Source: Candidatus Aquidulcis sp.
GTDB lineage: Bacteria; Chloroflexota; Anaerolineae; Anaerolineales; UBA4823
Direction: 5' to 3'
DNA: 37,779 nucleotides
Assembly (NCBI GenBank): GCA_020723385.1
Contig: DYIZ01000049.1
Span: forward strand, 1-37,779
Of the stretch, positions 15,133 through 24,357 are shown in pieces. Numbering within the stretch: the stretch's first letter is position 1; every line of letters begins with the position of its first letter. Made by a program: the position numbers and the translations under genes. The notes under the pieces are model-generated. The model saw only the letters and a list, made by a program, of their open reading frames with translations, was not told the DNA's origin and did not search any database.

Positions 15133-16464
15133 ATGTCCGAATCTCGCTTGAAGTCTTTCAACTACGCCATCGGCATGTTCGGCACGTCAATTCCCATCAA
15201 CATGCTGAAAACCTATGCCGCGATCTACTACGTTGATACCCTGGGATTGACAACGGTGCAATTCTCGCTCGTTCTGACTATTTACACCTTCATTGACGCC
15301 CTGGACAATCCGATCTATGGATTTTTATCCGACCGCACGCGCAGCCGGTGGGGGAGGCGGCGTCCCTGGCTGGTGATCGGCACGATATTGCTGGTGCTGT
15401 CTTTCATCGCATTTTACAGCCCGCCGGTCCAAATGGCCGCCAGCATTCTCTTCGGCTACTGTATGCTCTTCTATTTCCTGACTGGCACGCTCGACTCGGT
15501 GATCAACGCCAATTACGGCGCGCTCTTCCCGGAGCTGTTCCGCACCGATGCGAGCCGGGCCTTCACCAACGCACTGCGGCAGGCGTTCCAGCTCGTGGCG
15601 ATGATCATCAGCATTGCGCTGACCCCCATGGTCAAGAATGTCCTGGGGTACCAGCTCACGGCTATCGTCTACGGCATCCTGGGAGGCGCGGTGATCCTTT
15701 ACATGGCGCTGACCAGCCGGGAGGTCAAAGTCGAGGAGGCGGAAGAAAAACCCCAATTGTGGGACAGCATCAAAAGCCTGCTCATCAACCGCAAATTCTG
15801 GATTGCCGGTTTTGCTGGCGCGTTCTACAGCGCGGCGATGTCGCTGGTGTTGGTTGCCATGCCTTTCTTCGTCAAATACACCCTCGCCATTCCCGACAGC
15901 CAGTCCACCTTTCTGTTCGCCTCCGTGCTGCTGATTGCTATCGGATGCGTCGCCATCTGGGCTTACCTGGTGCGCCGGTTCTCTCTGATCCCCGTCTGGC
16001 GCGCCGCTCTGATCACACTGGCGGTAGCCTTCGGCCCGCTGTATTTTGCCAACTCCCTGGTCACAGCCATCCTCGCCAGCGCCCTGGTGGGCTTCGGGTT
16101 TGCAGGCGTGATCACCACCATGGATCTGATCGGCGCAAAGATCATGGACGAGGACACCCAGAAGCACAACGTGCGGCGGGAGGGGATCATCTCCAACGCC
16201 ATGGGGTTCATGAATCGCCTCAATGGGCTGTTTACCGGCGCGGCGTTTTACCTGGTTTTCGTGCTGTTTCACTTCGAGAGCGGTAAAAACCCTGGGCCGC
16301 AGCCGGGGAACGCCGCCCGCTTCCTGCTGACAGTTTTCCCTCTGATCCTCATGGTAATCAGCTTTGGGTTCTCGTTCCTGATCAACTTCGACGATCAAAA
16401 ATTTCCTTCATCCTTGAAACGTGAGGCATCTCATGGCACTGATCCATCTCAATCACGTTCCTGA
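15133..16464 (+). CDS. GPH-family (MelB-like) sugar:cation symporter, MFS superfamily
   Basis: A 443-residue integral membrane protein with about twelve hydrophobic helices. The N-terminal region MFGTSIPINMLKTYAAIYYVDTLGL and the loop FIDALDNPIYGFLSDRTRSRWGRRRPWLVIG match the glycoside-pentoside-hexuronide:cation symporter branch (MFS_2), where D-x-x-x-D-P and the R-W-G-R-R-R-P-W loop are typical. These carriers import sugars or glycosides with sodium or protons; substrate is unknown. AGGAGG lies 9 nt before the ATG. Its 3' end overlaps the following esterase gene by 32 nt, so they form an operon with the PHP hydrolase. The set could import and then hydrolyse an ester or phosphate-bearing compound (inference). 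Confidence 0.9.
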   Translation: MSESRLKSFNYAIGMFGTSIPINMLKTYAAIYYVDTLGLTTVQFSLVLTIYTFIDALDNPIYGFLSDRTRSRWGRRRPWLVIGTILLVLSFIAFYSPPVQMAASILFGYCMLFYFLTGTLDSVINANYGALFPELFRTDASRAFTNALRQAFQLVAMIISIALTPMVKNVLGYQLTAIVYGILGGAVILYMALTSREVKVEEAEEKPQLWDSIKSLLINRKFWIAGFAGAFYSAAMSLVLVAMPFFVKYTLAIPDSQSTFLFASVLLIAIGCVAIWAYLVRRFSLIPVWRAALITLAVAFGPLYFANSLVTAILASALVGFGFAGVITTMDLIGAKIMDEDTQKHNVRREGIISNAMGFMNRLNGLFTGAAFYLVFVLFHFESGKNPGPQPGNAARFLLTVFPLILMVISFGFSFLINFDDQKFPSSLKREASHGTDPSQSRS

Positions 16465-17209
16465 AACAGTGCAGCTCAACCTGCCGTTGAACATCATCTT
16501 GCCCGACCCCGCCAGGATGGGCGAGGTACCGGTACGGGATCGCAAGGTGCTGTACCTGCTGCACGGCCTGAGCGGCGACGCCAGCGCCTGGCAGCGTTAC
16601 ACATCCATCGAGACCATCGCTGCGGCCTACGGCCTGGTGGTGGTCATGCCATCCGTGGGGCGCAGCTTCTACACCGACCAGCCCAACGGGCAGCGCTATT
16701 TCACCTACTTGACCGAAGAACTGCCGCGCTACCTGGCGGATGTCTTTGCGCTGGCCCCATCGCGCGAAAACACGCTCATCGCCGGGAATTCGATGGGCGG
16801 ATACGGGGCATTCAAAGTTGCGTTTGCCCAGCCCGAACGCTTCGCCGCGGCGGCCAGTTTTTCGGGAGTGTTGTCGCTCGAATTCATCCGCCTCTTTCCC
16901 AACGACCCGCGCCGCCCCGAGTTTGCTAACATCTTCGGCGATCTCGAAAAGCTTTTCGGCGGCGAGAATGACCCGGCGGTTTGGTACCTCCGGGCAGCCC
17001 AGGATGTCTCCCGGCTGCCGCGCCTGTTCATGTCCTGCGGGCAGCAGGAAGACCTGTATCCGCTCAACCAGATGGTTTATGCCGCTTTCCAAAAACTGGG
17101 CATCCCCGTGGATTATCACGAGGAAAACGCCCGCCATGATTGGTTCTTCTGGGATCGGGAGATTCGCCGTTTTCTCACCGAAGTGCTCGGGCCGATCCCA
17201 GCCGCGTGA
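16433..17209 (+). CDS. Alpha/beta-hydrolase esterase (esterase D / tributyrin-esterase-like)
   Basis: A 258-residue serine hydrolase of the putative esterase (EstA/FrmB-like) family. The oxyanion region is YLLHGLSGDASAW. The nucleophile elbow is GNSMGGYGAFK with S120. An acid residue is likely in CGQQEDLYPLNQ and the catalytic histidine in ARHDWFFWDREI. No signal peptide is present, so the enzyme is probably cytoplasmic. A GTG at 16421 is in frame, but the ATG at 16433 has GAGG 6 nt upstream and is preferred. The gene overlaps the end of the symporter gene and is followed after 14 nt by the PHP gene, indicating one transcript. Probable action on short acyl or carbohydrate esters. Confidence 0.9.
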   Translation: MALIHLNHVPETVQLNLPLNIILPDPARMGEVPVRDRKVLYLLHGLSGDASAWQRYTSIETIAAAYGLVVVMPSVGRSFYTDQPNGQRYFTYLTEELPRYLADVFALAPSRENTLIAGNSMGGYGAFKVAFAQPERFAAAASFSGVLSLEFIRLFPNDPRRPEFANIFGDLEKLFGGENDPAVWYLRAAQDVSRLPRLFMSCGQQEDLYPLNQMVYAAFQKLGIPVDYHEENARHDWFFWDREIRRFLTEVLGPIPAA

Positions 17210-17223
17210 GAGAGGAAAAACCC

Positions 17224-18540
17224 ATGCAGGAATTGCTGACCTTTGACTATTTCATCGAACCCTCCCGGCAGGGGACGTATTTCCTGCTCCCGTTCGATAT
17301 GCCAGCCGACGTGGAAATGCTGACCCTGAGCTACGATTATCCGCGCCACGACGAAAACGAGATGGGGATGGGAAGCGCGGCGTTCACCGCACGCCAGGAA
17401 ATCAACATCATTGACCTGGGGCTGGTCGCGCCCGATGGGTCTCAGGTAGGCGCATCGGGGTCCGACAAGCGCGAAATCTCTGTCAGCGAGGTAGCTGCCA
17501 GCCCGGGTTACCGCGCCACCCCATTGGTTCCAGGCAAGTGGCAGATTCTCGTCGGAGCCTACAAAGTCGCTCCTGATGGCGTGCCCGTCGCGTATCAACT
17601 GACCTTCGACTTCAAAGATCGCCGCCTGTTCAAAGGCGATCTCCACGTCCACACAGTGGCCTCGGATGGCGTTTCGACTGTCGAGGAGCTGGCCTGGCGG
17701 GCAAAACGTCACGAGCTGGATTTCCTGGCCATCACCGATCACAACCAGACAGTCTCCCAGGATGCCCTGCCCAAAATTCCAGGGCTGACGCTGATCCCCG
17801 GTGTGGAGTGGACGCATTACCAGGGCCATGCCAACTTCCTGGGGGTTGACCGGCCCTACGATGGCTCCTTTGCTGCCAACACTCCCGAAGAAATCCAGGC
17901 GCGCTTTGCCTCGGCCCGCCAGCGCGGGGCGCACATCACGCTCAACCACCCTTTCGATGAAACCTGCGGATTTAATCTCGATTGGCAGACTTTGCCGTTC
18001 GACAGCCTGGAAATCTGGAACGGCCCGATGCGCGAGTCGAACCTGAAAGCGGTCGGTTTCTGGCAAAGCCTTCTGGCGGCGGGCCGCAAAATCCCCATCT
18101 GCGGTGGGAGCGATTATCACCGCGACACACCTTTTCTCTTCCTGGGCGGGCCGACCACCTGCGTTTATGCCATGTCACCCGGCCCGAGCGACATCCTGGC
18201 CGCACTGAAGGATGGGCACGCCTATATCACCTTCGCGCCGGATGGCCCGTGGGTAGAATTGACCGCCGGCGAGGCGATCCTGGGCGATACGGTGGCCTGG
18301 TCCGATGTCAAGGAGTTGGATATTCTCGCCGGCGGGCTGCTGAAAGGGGATGTGGTGCGGGTGGTCACCGGCTCGAGCAGCGCCGTGATCGTGCAGGCAC
18401 CCTCGGCGGGGCAGGTTCAGGCGACCTACACCCTGGAAGCCCCCGGGTTTGCCCGCCTCGAGATTTTGCGGGCCTTTATTCCGGGCTTGCCCCTGCTGCC
18501 AGCGCTGATCTCGAACCCGATCTATTTCGAAGCGGGGTAG
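17224..18540 (+). CDS. CehA/McbA-like PHP-domain metallohydrolase
   Basis: A 438-residue protein. An N-terminal beta-rich region of about 135 residues (DYFIEPSRQGTYFLLPFDMP) is followed by a PHP metal-dependent hydrolase domain. Metal-binding motifs appear in order: GDLHVHTVASDG, ITDHNQTV, GVEWTHYQGHANFLG, HITLNHPFDE and GGSDYHRD. The last about 90 residues form a further beta-type region. CehA/McbA-type proteins hydrolyse phosphate or carbamate-type esters, and the real substrate here is unknown. The frame is open from 17140, but the ATG at 17224, 14 nt after the esterase stop and preceded by GAGAGG, is the sensible start. It completes the symporter-esterase operon. Confidence 0.88.
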   Translation: MQELLTFDYFIEPSRQGTYFLLPFDMPADVEMLTLSYDYPRHDENEMGMGSAAFTARQEINIIDLGLVAPDGSQVGASGSDKREISVSEVAASPGYRATPLVPGKWQILVGAYKVAPDGVPVAYQLTFDFKDRRLFKGDLHVHTVASDGVSTVEELAWRAKRHELDFLAITDHNQTVSQDALPKIPGLTLIPGVEWTHYQGHANFLGVDRPYDGSFAANTPEEIQARFASARQRGAHITLNHPFDETCGFNLDWQTLPFDSLEIWNGPMRESNLKAVGFWQSLLAAGRKIPICGGSDYHRDTPFLFLGGPTTCVYAMSPGPSDILAALKDGHAYITFAPDGPWVELTAGEAILGDTVAWSDVKELDILAGGLLKGDVVRVVTGSSSAVIVQAPSAGQVQATYTLEAPGFARLEILRAFIPGLPLLPALISNPIYFEAG

Positions 18541-18615
18541 AAGCAGTCGGGAAACGAGACAAACGAAATTGAACTTAACCGTCTGTTGATCAATAACGGT
18601 CTTGAACGATGATAA

Positions 18616-19227
18616 ATGCGACCACTCATGACTTGGGAAATCAATCCACATCAACATCTGGTCAGACAGGTTGACCGGACGGCGTTAAACACGCACCAGC
18701 CAGCCTGTCTGTGGTTCACCGGTTTGTCTGGCAGCGGCAAATCTACGATTGCCAATGCCGTGGAGCTGCGGCTGAACCGCGAGTTCCAGGCGCACACTTA
18801 TCTATTGGATGGCGACAATGTACGCAACGGTCTGAACAAAGACCTGGGATTCACGCTGCCAGACCGGGTTGAGAATATTCGCCGCCTCGGTGAGGTGGCG
18901 CGGCTGTTTGTAGATGCCGGGTTGATCGTATTGACAGCTTTCATCAGCCCGCTGCGCGCCGATCGGGAACGCGCCCGGCAGATTATCCACCCGGGAAAGT
19001 TCGTCGAAATCTACGTGGAATGCCCGCTGGAAATCTGCGAGCAGCGCGACCCCAAGGGGTTGTATCAGAAAGCCCGCCAGGGGTTGATTCCCGATTTTAC
19101 CGGGATCAGCTCACCCTATGAGCCGCCCATCTCTCCAGAACTGATCTTACACAGCGGGCAATTCCCGGTAGATGACTGCGCCCAAATGGTGACGGCTTAC
19201 CTCATAGAGCAAGGGATTCTTGGTTAA
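18616..19227 (+). CDS. cysC: Adenylyl-sulfate (APS) kinase
   Basis: A 203-residue APS kinase that phosphorylates adenylyl sulfate to PAPS with ATP. Walker A is GLSGSGKST near residues 36-44. The family motifs [67 protein letters not shown] and [11 protein letters not shown] are all intact, so the enzyme should be active. The start is uncertain: ATG 18616 or ATG 18628 (MTWEIN), neither with a ribosome site. A TTGATC-18-TGATAA promoter-like pair ending at 18615 would favour 18628. It leads a tight cysC-cysD-cysN operon that makes PAPS. No PAPS reductase or sulfotransferase gene lies in the window. Confidence 0.95.
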   Translation: MRPLMTWEINPHQHLVRQVDRTALNTHQPACLWFTGLSGSGKSTIANAVELRLNREFQAHTYLLDGDNVRNGLNKDLGFTLPDRVENIRRLGEVARLFVDAGLIVLTAFISPLRADRERARQIIHPGKFVEIYVECPLEICEQRDPKGLYQKARQGLIPDFTGISSPYEPPISPELILHSGQFPVDDCAQMVTAYLIEQGILG

Positions 19228-19228
19228 G

Positions 19229-20110
19229 ATGGATCATCTCAGCGAGCTGGAAAACACCAGCATTCACATCCTGCGCGAAGCTTACGCCAATTTCAAAAGC
19301 CTGGGGATGCTTTGGTCCATGGGAAAAGACAGCACCGTGCTGCTATGGCTCACGCGCAAAGCATTCTTCGGGCATGTCCCTTTTCCGCTGATTCACATTG
19401 ATACGAAATACAAAATTCCTGAAATGATCGCCTACCGCGACCAACTGGTGCGTGAATGGCGCCTGCCGATGATTGTCGGGATCAATGAGACCGCGCTGGC
19501 AGAAAAAGAAACCTTCCCAGACGGCAAGACGGACCGTTTGGCCTGTTGCCGGTTGTTGAAAACAGAAGCCCTGACCCAGACGATCAATGGGCGAGGTGTG
19601 CGCTACCGCTTCAATCACACGAACGGGATATATGAGCGGGAAGTCAACCCTGAACCCTTCGAAGGCATCATCGCCGGGGCACGCGCCGACGAGGAAGGCT
19701 CACGCTCCAAGGAGCGCTATTTTTCGCCGCGCGATTTGCGCAATGAATGGGATGTGGGCGATCAACCGCCTGAATTCTGGAATCAATTCAAAACCGACTT
19801 TGTTCCCGGCGCGAATGTGCGCGTCCACCCGCTGTTGGATTGGACAGAATTGAATGTTTGGGAATATATCCAGCGCGAGAACATCCCAACCGTTTCCCTT
19901 TATTACAACCACGGTGACGGAAAGCGTTACCGCTCGTTAGGCTGCTATCCGTGTACTTCTCCGGTTGTGTCAGAAGCGCGCTCGGTAGCGGAGATCATCG
20001 CCGAGCTTCGCAGCGGAAAGTTCTCTCGAGTTTCCGAGCGTTCTGGGCGCGCACAGGATGCTGAAGATGGCGGCGGGCTGGAGACACTGCGCCGGGAAGG
20101 ATATATGTAG
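19229..20110 (+). CDS. cysD: Sulfate adenylyltransferase subunit 2
   Basis: A 293-residue ATP sulfurylase small subunit of the N-type ATP pyrophosphatase fold. The PP-loop reads [12 protein letters not shown] near residue 33. Further family motifs are [56 protein letters not shown] and the C-terminal [14 protein letters not shown]. Together with CysN it forms APS from ATP and sulfate, driven by GTP hydrolysis. The frame could start at TTG 19220, overlapping cysC, but the ATG at 19229 ([19 protein letters not shown]) matches the usual CysD N terminus. Its TAG stop shares one base with the GTG start of cysN. Confidence 0.96.
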   Translation: MDHLSELENTSIHILREAYANFKSLGMLWSMGKDSTVLLWLTRKAFFGHVPFPLIHIDTKYKIPEMIAYRDQLVREWRLPMIVGINETALAEKETFPDGKTDRLACCRLLKTEALTQTINGRGVRYRFNHTNGIYEREVNPEPFEGIIAGARADEEGSRSKERYFSPRDLRNEWDVGDQPPEFWNQFKTDFVPGANVRVHPLLDWTELNVWEYIQRENIPTVSLYYNHGDGKRYRSLGCYPCTSPVVSEARSVAEIIAELRSGKFSRVSERSGRAQDAEDGGGLETLRREGYM

Positions 20111-21924
20111 TGGAATCTGTGGAAAAGATGAATATCGTCATAGTGGGGCATGTAGATCATGGCAAGAGTACGGTGATCGGGCGGTTGCTGGCTGACACCG
20201 GCGCCCTGCCGGCAGGCAAATTGGAACAGATCGAACGCTATTGCGAGCGCCATGCGCAACCCTTTGAGTATGCGTTTTTGATTGATGCTCTCAAGGATGA
20301 GCGGCGTCAGAATATCACGATTGACTCGGCGCGGGTATTTTTCAATTCTGAGCGGCGGCGGTATATCGTTCTCGATGCCCCCGGGCACATCGAGTTCCTG
20401 AAAAACATGGTTACAGGGGCAGCGCGGGCCGAAGCGGCATTGTTGGTGATTGACGCCCTGGAAGGCATCCAGGAAAATTCGCGCCGCCATGGCTATATGC
20501 TGTCATTGCTTGGCATTCGCCAGTTGGCGGTGCTGGTCAATAAACTGGATTTGGTCAATTATTCGCCGGAACGCTTCGAGTCCATTCGCTCTGAATATGC
20601 CCAATTTCTCGCCAGTGTGGGGCTGAACGCGAAGCATTTCATCCCGATCAGCGCCCGGTTTGGAGATAACATCAGCCGCAGCAATGACAGGATGGCCTGG
20701 TATGGCGGCGAAACGGATGGCGCACCGACCGTATTGCAAGCGCTGGATGGTTTCGAGAAAGAAAAACCTCCCAGGGATAGGCCCTTTCGCTTGCCGGTGC
20801 AGGATGTTTATCGTTTCTCAGAGGATGGCGACGATCGGCGCATCGTTGCCGGGACGGTTGCCAGCGGCGCGGCGGCGGCTGGCGATGAATTGGTTTTTTA
20901 TCCTTCTGGCAAGCGCAGCCGGGTGGAGCGGATTCAATCCTGGCCTGAAAACGCCTCGTGTGAACAACAAATTATCGTTTCAGGTCAGGCGGCTGGCCTT
21001 ACCCTCGTCGAGCAGGTGTATGTCCAGCGTGGCGAGATTGCCGCCCGGGCCGATGAGCCGCCGCCGCAAACAGCCCGCCGGGTGCGAGCGAGCATATTTT
21101 GGCTGGGGAAGGCGCCCCTGGCGATGAGGACAACCTATACCTTCAAGCTGGGAACGACCCGGCGGCGCGGTCATTTGGAGGAGATATTGCGCGTACTGGA
21201 CTCCTCCACTCTGGAAGATCGCAGCCAGGCGGCCCTGGTGGAGCGCAATGAAGCGGCCGAGTGTATTTTGGCATTCGACCAACCCCTGGCCTGCGACGAA
21301 ACAAAAATGTTGCCAGAAACCAGCCGATTTGTGATTGTGGATGATTATGATATTCGCGGCGGTGGGATGATTCTCGAAGTGCTGCCAGATGCCGAGGTCA
21401 GGCTGCGCCAGCAGGCGCAGGTGCGAATGGCGCATTGGATTCCATCCGATGTGACGGCAGCTCAGCGCGCCGCGCTGTATCACCAGGCGGCCTGCCTGGT
21501 GATTATCACCGGTAAACAAGGCGCCGGGCGGAAGCGGCTGGCGCGGGCGCTGGAAAAGCACCTCTTTGACGCTGGAAAATTTGTATATTACCTGGGAATG
21601 GGCAGCGTGGTTTATGGCGTGGACGCCGATATCGCCGGGCATCCCGAGCCAAAAATCCGCCGCGAGCATGTGCGCCGGATGGCAGAAATTGCCAATATCC
21701 TACTGGATGCGGGTTTGATCCTGATCATTACCGCCGTGGAATTGACACAGAGCGACCTGGATCTCTTTCATACCAGCATTCACCTAACTGAAGTCATGGT
21801 CATTTGGGTCGGCGATGATAGGGACAGCGACATTGCTCGCGACCTGGTGATCGAGGCCGGAGATGCCAGCTCAGAAGAGTTGCAGCGAATACAGAGCTTA
21901 TTACAAGGGCGGTATACTCGATAG
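20110..21924 (+). CDS. cysN: Sulfate adenylyltransferase subunit 1 (GTPase) fused to a degenerate APS-kinase domain
   Basis: A 604-residue protein. The translational GTPase domain is intact: GHVDHGKST (13-21), [12 protein letters not shown] and NKLD. The EF-Tu-like domains 2 and 3 follow to about residue 440. The rest is a CysC-like domain as in CysNC fusions, but its key motifs are lost. The P-loop is GKQGAGRKR (468-476) with R in place of the Walker lysine. The D-G-D-N motif is replaced by LGMGSVVYG, and the F-I-S-P-x-R segment by AVELTQSD. This domain is therefore probably structural or regulatory, while the separate CysC supplies kinase activity. The GTG at 20110 has AAGG 9 nt upstream; ATG 20128 is an alternative. 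Confidence 0.93.
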   Translation: MESVEKMNIVIVGHVDHGKSTVIGRLLADTGALPAGKLEQIERYCERHAQPFEYAFLIDALKDERRQNITIDSARVFFNSERRRYIVLDAPGHIEFLKNMVTGAARAEAALLVIDALEGIQENSRRHGYMLSLLGIRQLAVLVNKLDLVNYSPERFESIRSEYAQFLASVGLNAKHFIPISARFGDNISRSNDRMAWYGGETDGAPTVLQALDGFEKEKPPRDRPFRLPVQDVYRFSEDGDDRRIVAGTVASGAAAAGDELVFYPSGKRSRVERIQSWPENASCEQQIIVSGQAAGLTLVEQVYVQRGEIAARADEPPPQTARRVRASIFWLGKAPLAMRTTYTFKLGTTRRRGHLEEILRVLDSSTLEDRSQAALVERNEAAECILAFDQPLACDETKMLPETSRFVIVDDYDIRGGGMILEVLPDAEVRLRQQAQVRMAHWIPSDVTAAQRAALYHQAACLVIITGKQGAGRKRLARALEKHLFDAGKFVYYLGMGSVVYGVDADIAGHPEPKIRREHVRRMAEIANILLDAGLILIITAVELTQSDLDLFHTSIHLTEVMVIWVGDDRDSDIARDLVIEAGDASSEELQRIQSLLQGRYTR

Positions 21925-23810
21925 ATAGCAAGTGATTTATCCTGCTCAACCGGGTGGGTTCTTTCAATGGCACGTCAACCTGTTGTGGATGGCCTCTGTT
22001 GCTCCGGGAAAAGCGATGAGAATCTTCGCAACCCAACGTGCCTTTCGTGGATTGCGGCTTCGTGGTAAAACTGTCTCATCCGATAGAGATCGGGATAATC
22101 AGGAGATCAGACACAGATGCCAATTGATGCGCCACTTACTACCGGTATGGTGTTGGTCAATCGCTACCGGATCGTCAAGCTGCTTGGGCGGGGCGGGTTC
22201 GGAGCAGTGTACCGCGCCTGGGATACCCGTTTGAACATACCTTGTGCGGTGAAAGAAAACTTCGATGCCACACCGGACGCATCCCGTCAATTTACCCGCG
22301 AGGCCTCGATCCTCGGCAGTTTGAATCATCCCAATTTGCCGCGGGTCACTGATCACTTTTCCGTGCCAGGCCAGGGGCAATATTTGGTGATGGATTTTGT
22401 CGAGGGGGAAGATCTTCAAACGATACTCGACCAGACAGGCGGACCAGCGCCGGAGGCGCAGGCGCTATCCTGGATCGCGCAGGTGTGCGATGCCCTGAAT
22501 TACCTGCATTCCCAGCAACCGCCCATCATCCACCGGGATATCAAGCCTGCCAATATTCGCATTACACCCCAGGGCAAGGCCATGCTGGTGGATTTTGGGA
22601 TTGCCAAGGTGTATGATCCGCTGAAGCGCACAACCCAGGGGGCGCGGGCAGTCACACCAGGTTTCGCGCCGTTCGAGCAATACGGACAAAAACCGACCGA
22701 TGCCCGCAGCGACATCTACGCTCTCGGCGCAACCCTGTATGCGGCCCTGACCGGGCAAACGCCTCCTGAGAGCATTGACCGTGTTGCTGGCGCTGACCTC
22801 CAACCACCCCGCAAGCTCAATCCGGCTATTTCGCCTGCCATTGAACGCGCCATCTTGCAAGCGATGGCGCTTCAACCCCCACAGCGTTTCGCGAATGCTG
22901 TCGAATTCAAAACTGCTCTGCACAGGCTGCCTGGACCCATCGAGCCGATACAGACCATCTTTCCGATGACAGGGGGGCTTCCAACCCCTGCACAATATAC
23001 AGCCGTCCAATCCATACCCATACCCGAGAAAGCCCCCACGCGCCGGATTTGGATGATTGGAGGTGTTGCAGCAGGGGGATTGATGATCCTGCTGGTTTTG
23101 GCGGTGGTTGGCGTTATAGCGGCGTTGATCCTGCGGCCCAAAGCCACAGCAACCGTAGCAGCGGTTAATTTGTCGGCAACAGTAACTCCCCTGGCGGCGG
23201 TCGCTATCACACCAACGCCGAGCCAGGCGAGCATGGCGACTGAAACATCTCTTCCGACGCCAACGACAACCGGTACGCAGATACCCATCGCAACACCGAC
23301 ACCCACCTTGACGCCTCGCCCAGCCAATACCAGCACCCCCACTTACACGTTCACGCCGCCTCCGACAGCGACCTTCACGCCTTCGCCAACATCAACGCCG
23401 GAACCGCTGCCAGCGTACAGCGGCGGCGACACAATCCAATCCCCGGTTGACGGTATGATTCTGGTCTATATCCCTGCCTTCGGCGGCTTCTGGATAGATC
23501 GCACCGAGGTCACGACCAGTCTCTATGCGCGCTGCGTGTCAGCGGGGATATGCTCCCGACCGGCTGTGTCCACAATGTATGATCTGGGACCATATTATGG
23601 CGAGCCGGCCTTTGCCAGTTATCCGGTTGTATATGTCTCGTGGTATCAGGCGAAAACCTATTGCGAATGGGCTGGGCGGCGCTTGCCAACCAGCGATGAG
23701 TGGCAGGCAGCCGCACAGGGTGCCGATGGCCGGGCTTACCCCTGGGGGAACGGGTCGGTGAGCGGTACCCGGACGAATATCTGTGATGTCAATTGTTCTT
23801 TAGCCGAACT

Positions 23811-23816
23811 TCAGGA
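23811..23816. repeat. Left copy of 6-bp target-site duplication
   Basis: TCAGGA, repeated at 24051-24056, directly bordering the insertion. Collapsing the two copies restores the FGE-domain reading frame. Confidence 0.7.
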
Positions 23817-24050
23817 CTGTCCATTCGCTGATATTTTAATTGATATCGTGAATTTCTATACCGCCACATATAGCGGTAATCGCGACGAAAGGCCTACATA
23901 TGGCAGTAAGTGTTTTGCTCTCACAGAGCAATTTACAACGAAAAATGAATTTTCAGCGTGTTCTATTGCTCTCAAAACCAAAATGAAGGTAAAAAGCGGC
24001 TTTTTGGGCCATAATTCGCGAAAGTCACTTTAATTTAAGCGAACAGTCAG
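23817..24050 (+). mobile_element. MITE-like 234-bp insertion with imperfect terminal inverted repeats
   Basis: The element is AT-rich compared with the host gene and lies between two TCAGGA copies. Its left end (23817-23835, CTGTCCATTCGCT on) and the reverse complement of its right end (24050-24032, CTGACTGTTCGCT on) match at 14 of 19 positions. No transposase is encoded, so it would be non-autonomous. Inside are small hairpins such as TACCGC/GCGGTA. The CTGAC-type end recalls some IS4-family elements, but the 6-bp duplication is shorter than usual for them, so I assign no family. The host frame stays open through most of it until a TAA at 24031. Confidence 0.68.
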
Positions 24051-24056
24051 TCAGGA
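24051..24056. repeat. Right copy of 6-bp target-site duplication
   Basis: TCAGGA, identical to 23811-23816. Confidence 0.7.
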
Positions 24057-24357
24057 TAATAGAGATACCTCTATCAATGATGGCTATGCATTCACCGCGC
24101 CAGTTGGCAGCTACCCAGAAGGCGCCAGTCCGTATGGCGTGCTGGATATGGCTGGTAATGTATGGGAATGGACATCAACCGAGAGCAATGGCTCCTATGT
24201 GATTCGCGGCGGAGCATGGACCAATAAGGCCAGCAGCATTCGCACCGATCATAAATATTGGTACACCCCGGATGTGGCATGGGTAGATACCGGGGTTCGC
24301 TGCGCCAGCTCGCCTTAAGCCAGCTATGCCATTCGACGAAAAATCAAAGGGAAATCC

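Larger units (their letters stand above)
22117..24318 (+). pseudogene. Ser/Thr protein kinase with extracellular FGE-sulfatase (SUMF1) domain, interrupted by an insertion
   Basis: The intact part encodes a Hanks-type kinase (about residues 15-265) with GRGGFGAVYRA, CAVKEN, HRDIKPANI and DFGIAK all present. One membrane helix follows (about 312-335), then a Thr/Pro-rich linker and an outside SUMF1-like domain starting near GMILVYIPAFGGFWIDRTEVT. A 234-bp insertion after NCSLAELQD brings in a TAA at 24031-24033, giving a 638-residue truncated product. The remaining domain is still readable to 24318 (NDGYAFTAPVGSYPEG, DMAGNVWEW, RGGAW, GVRC). Removing the insertion and one target copy joins LAEL to QDNRDTSIND in frame. 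The kinase half may still be made and function. AGGAG lies 11 nt before the ATG. The next gene begins 39 nt later. Confidence 0.85.

Noticed and set aside
23817-24050. The insertion as an IS3- or IS481-type element with TG...CA ends
   Set aside because: Shifting the ends to TG...CA destroys the flanking TCAGGA duplication. The CTG...CAG ends fit the duplication and the reading frame better.
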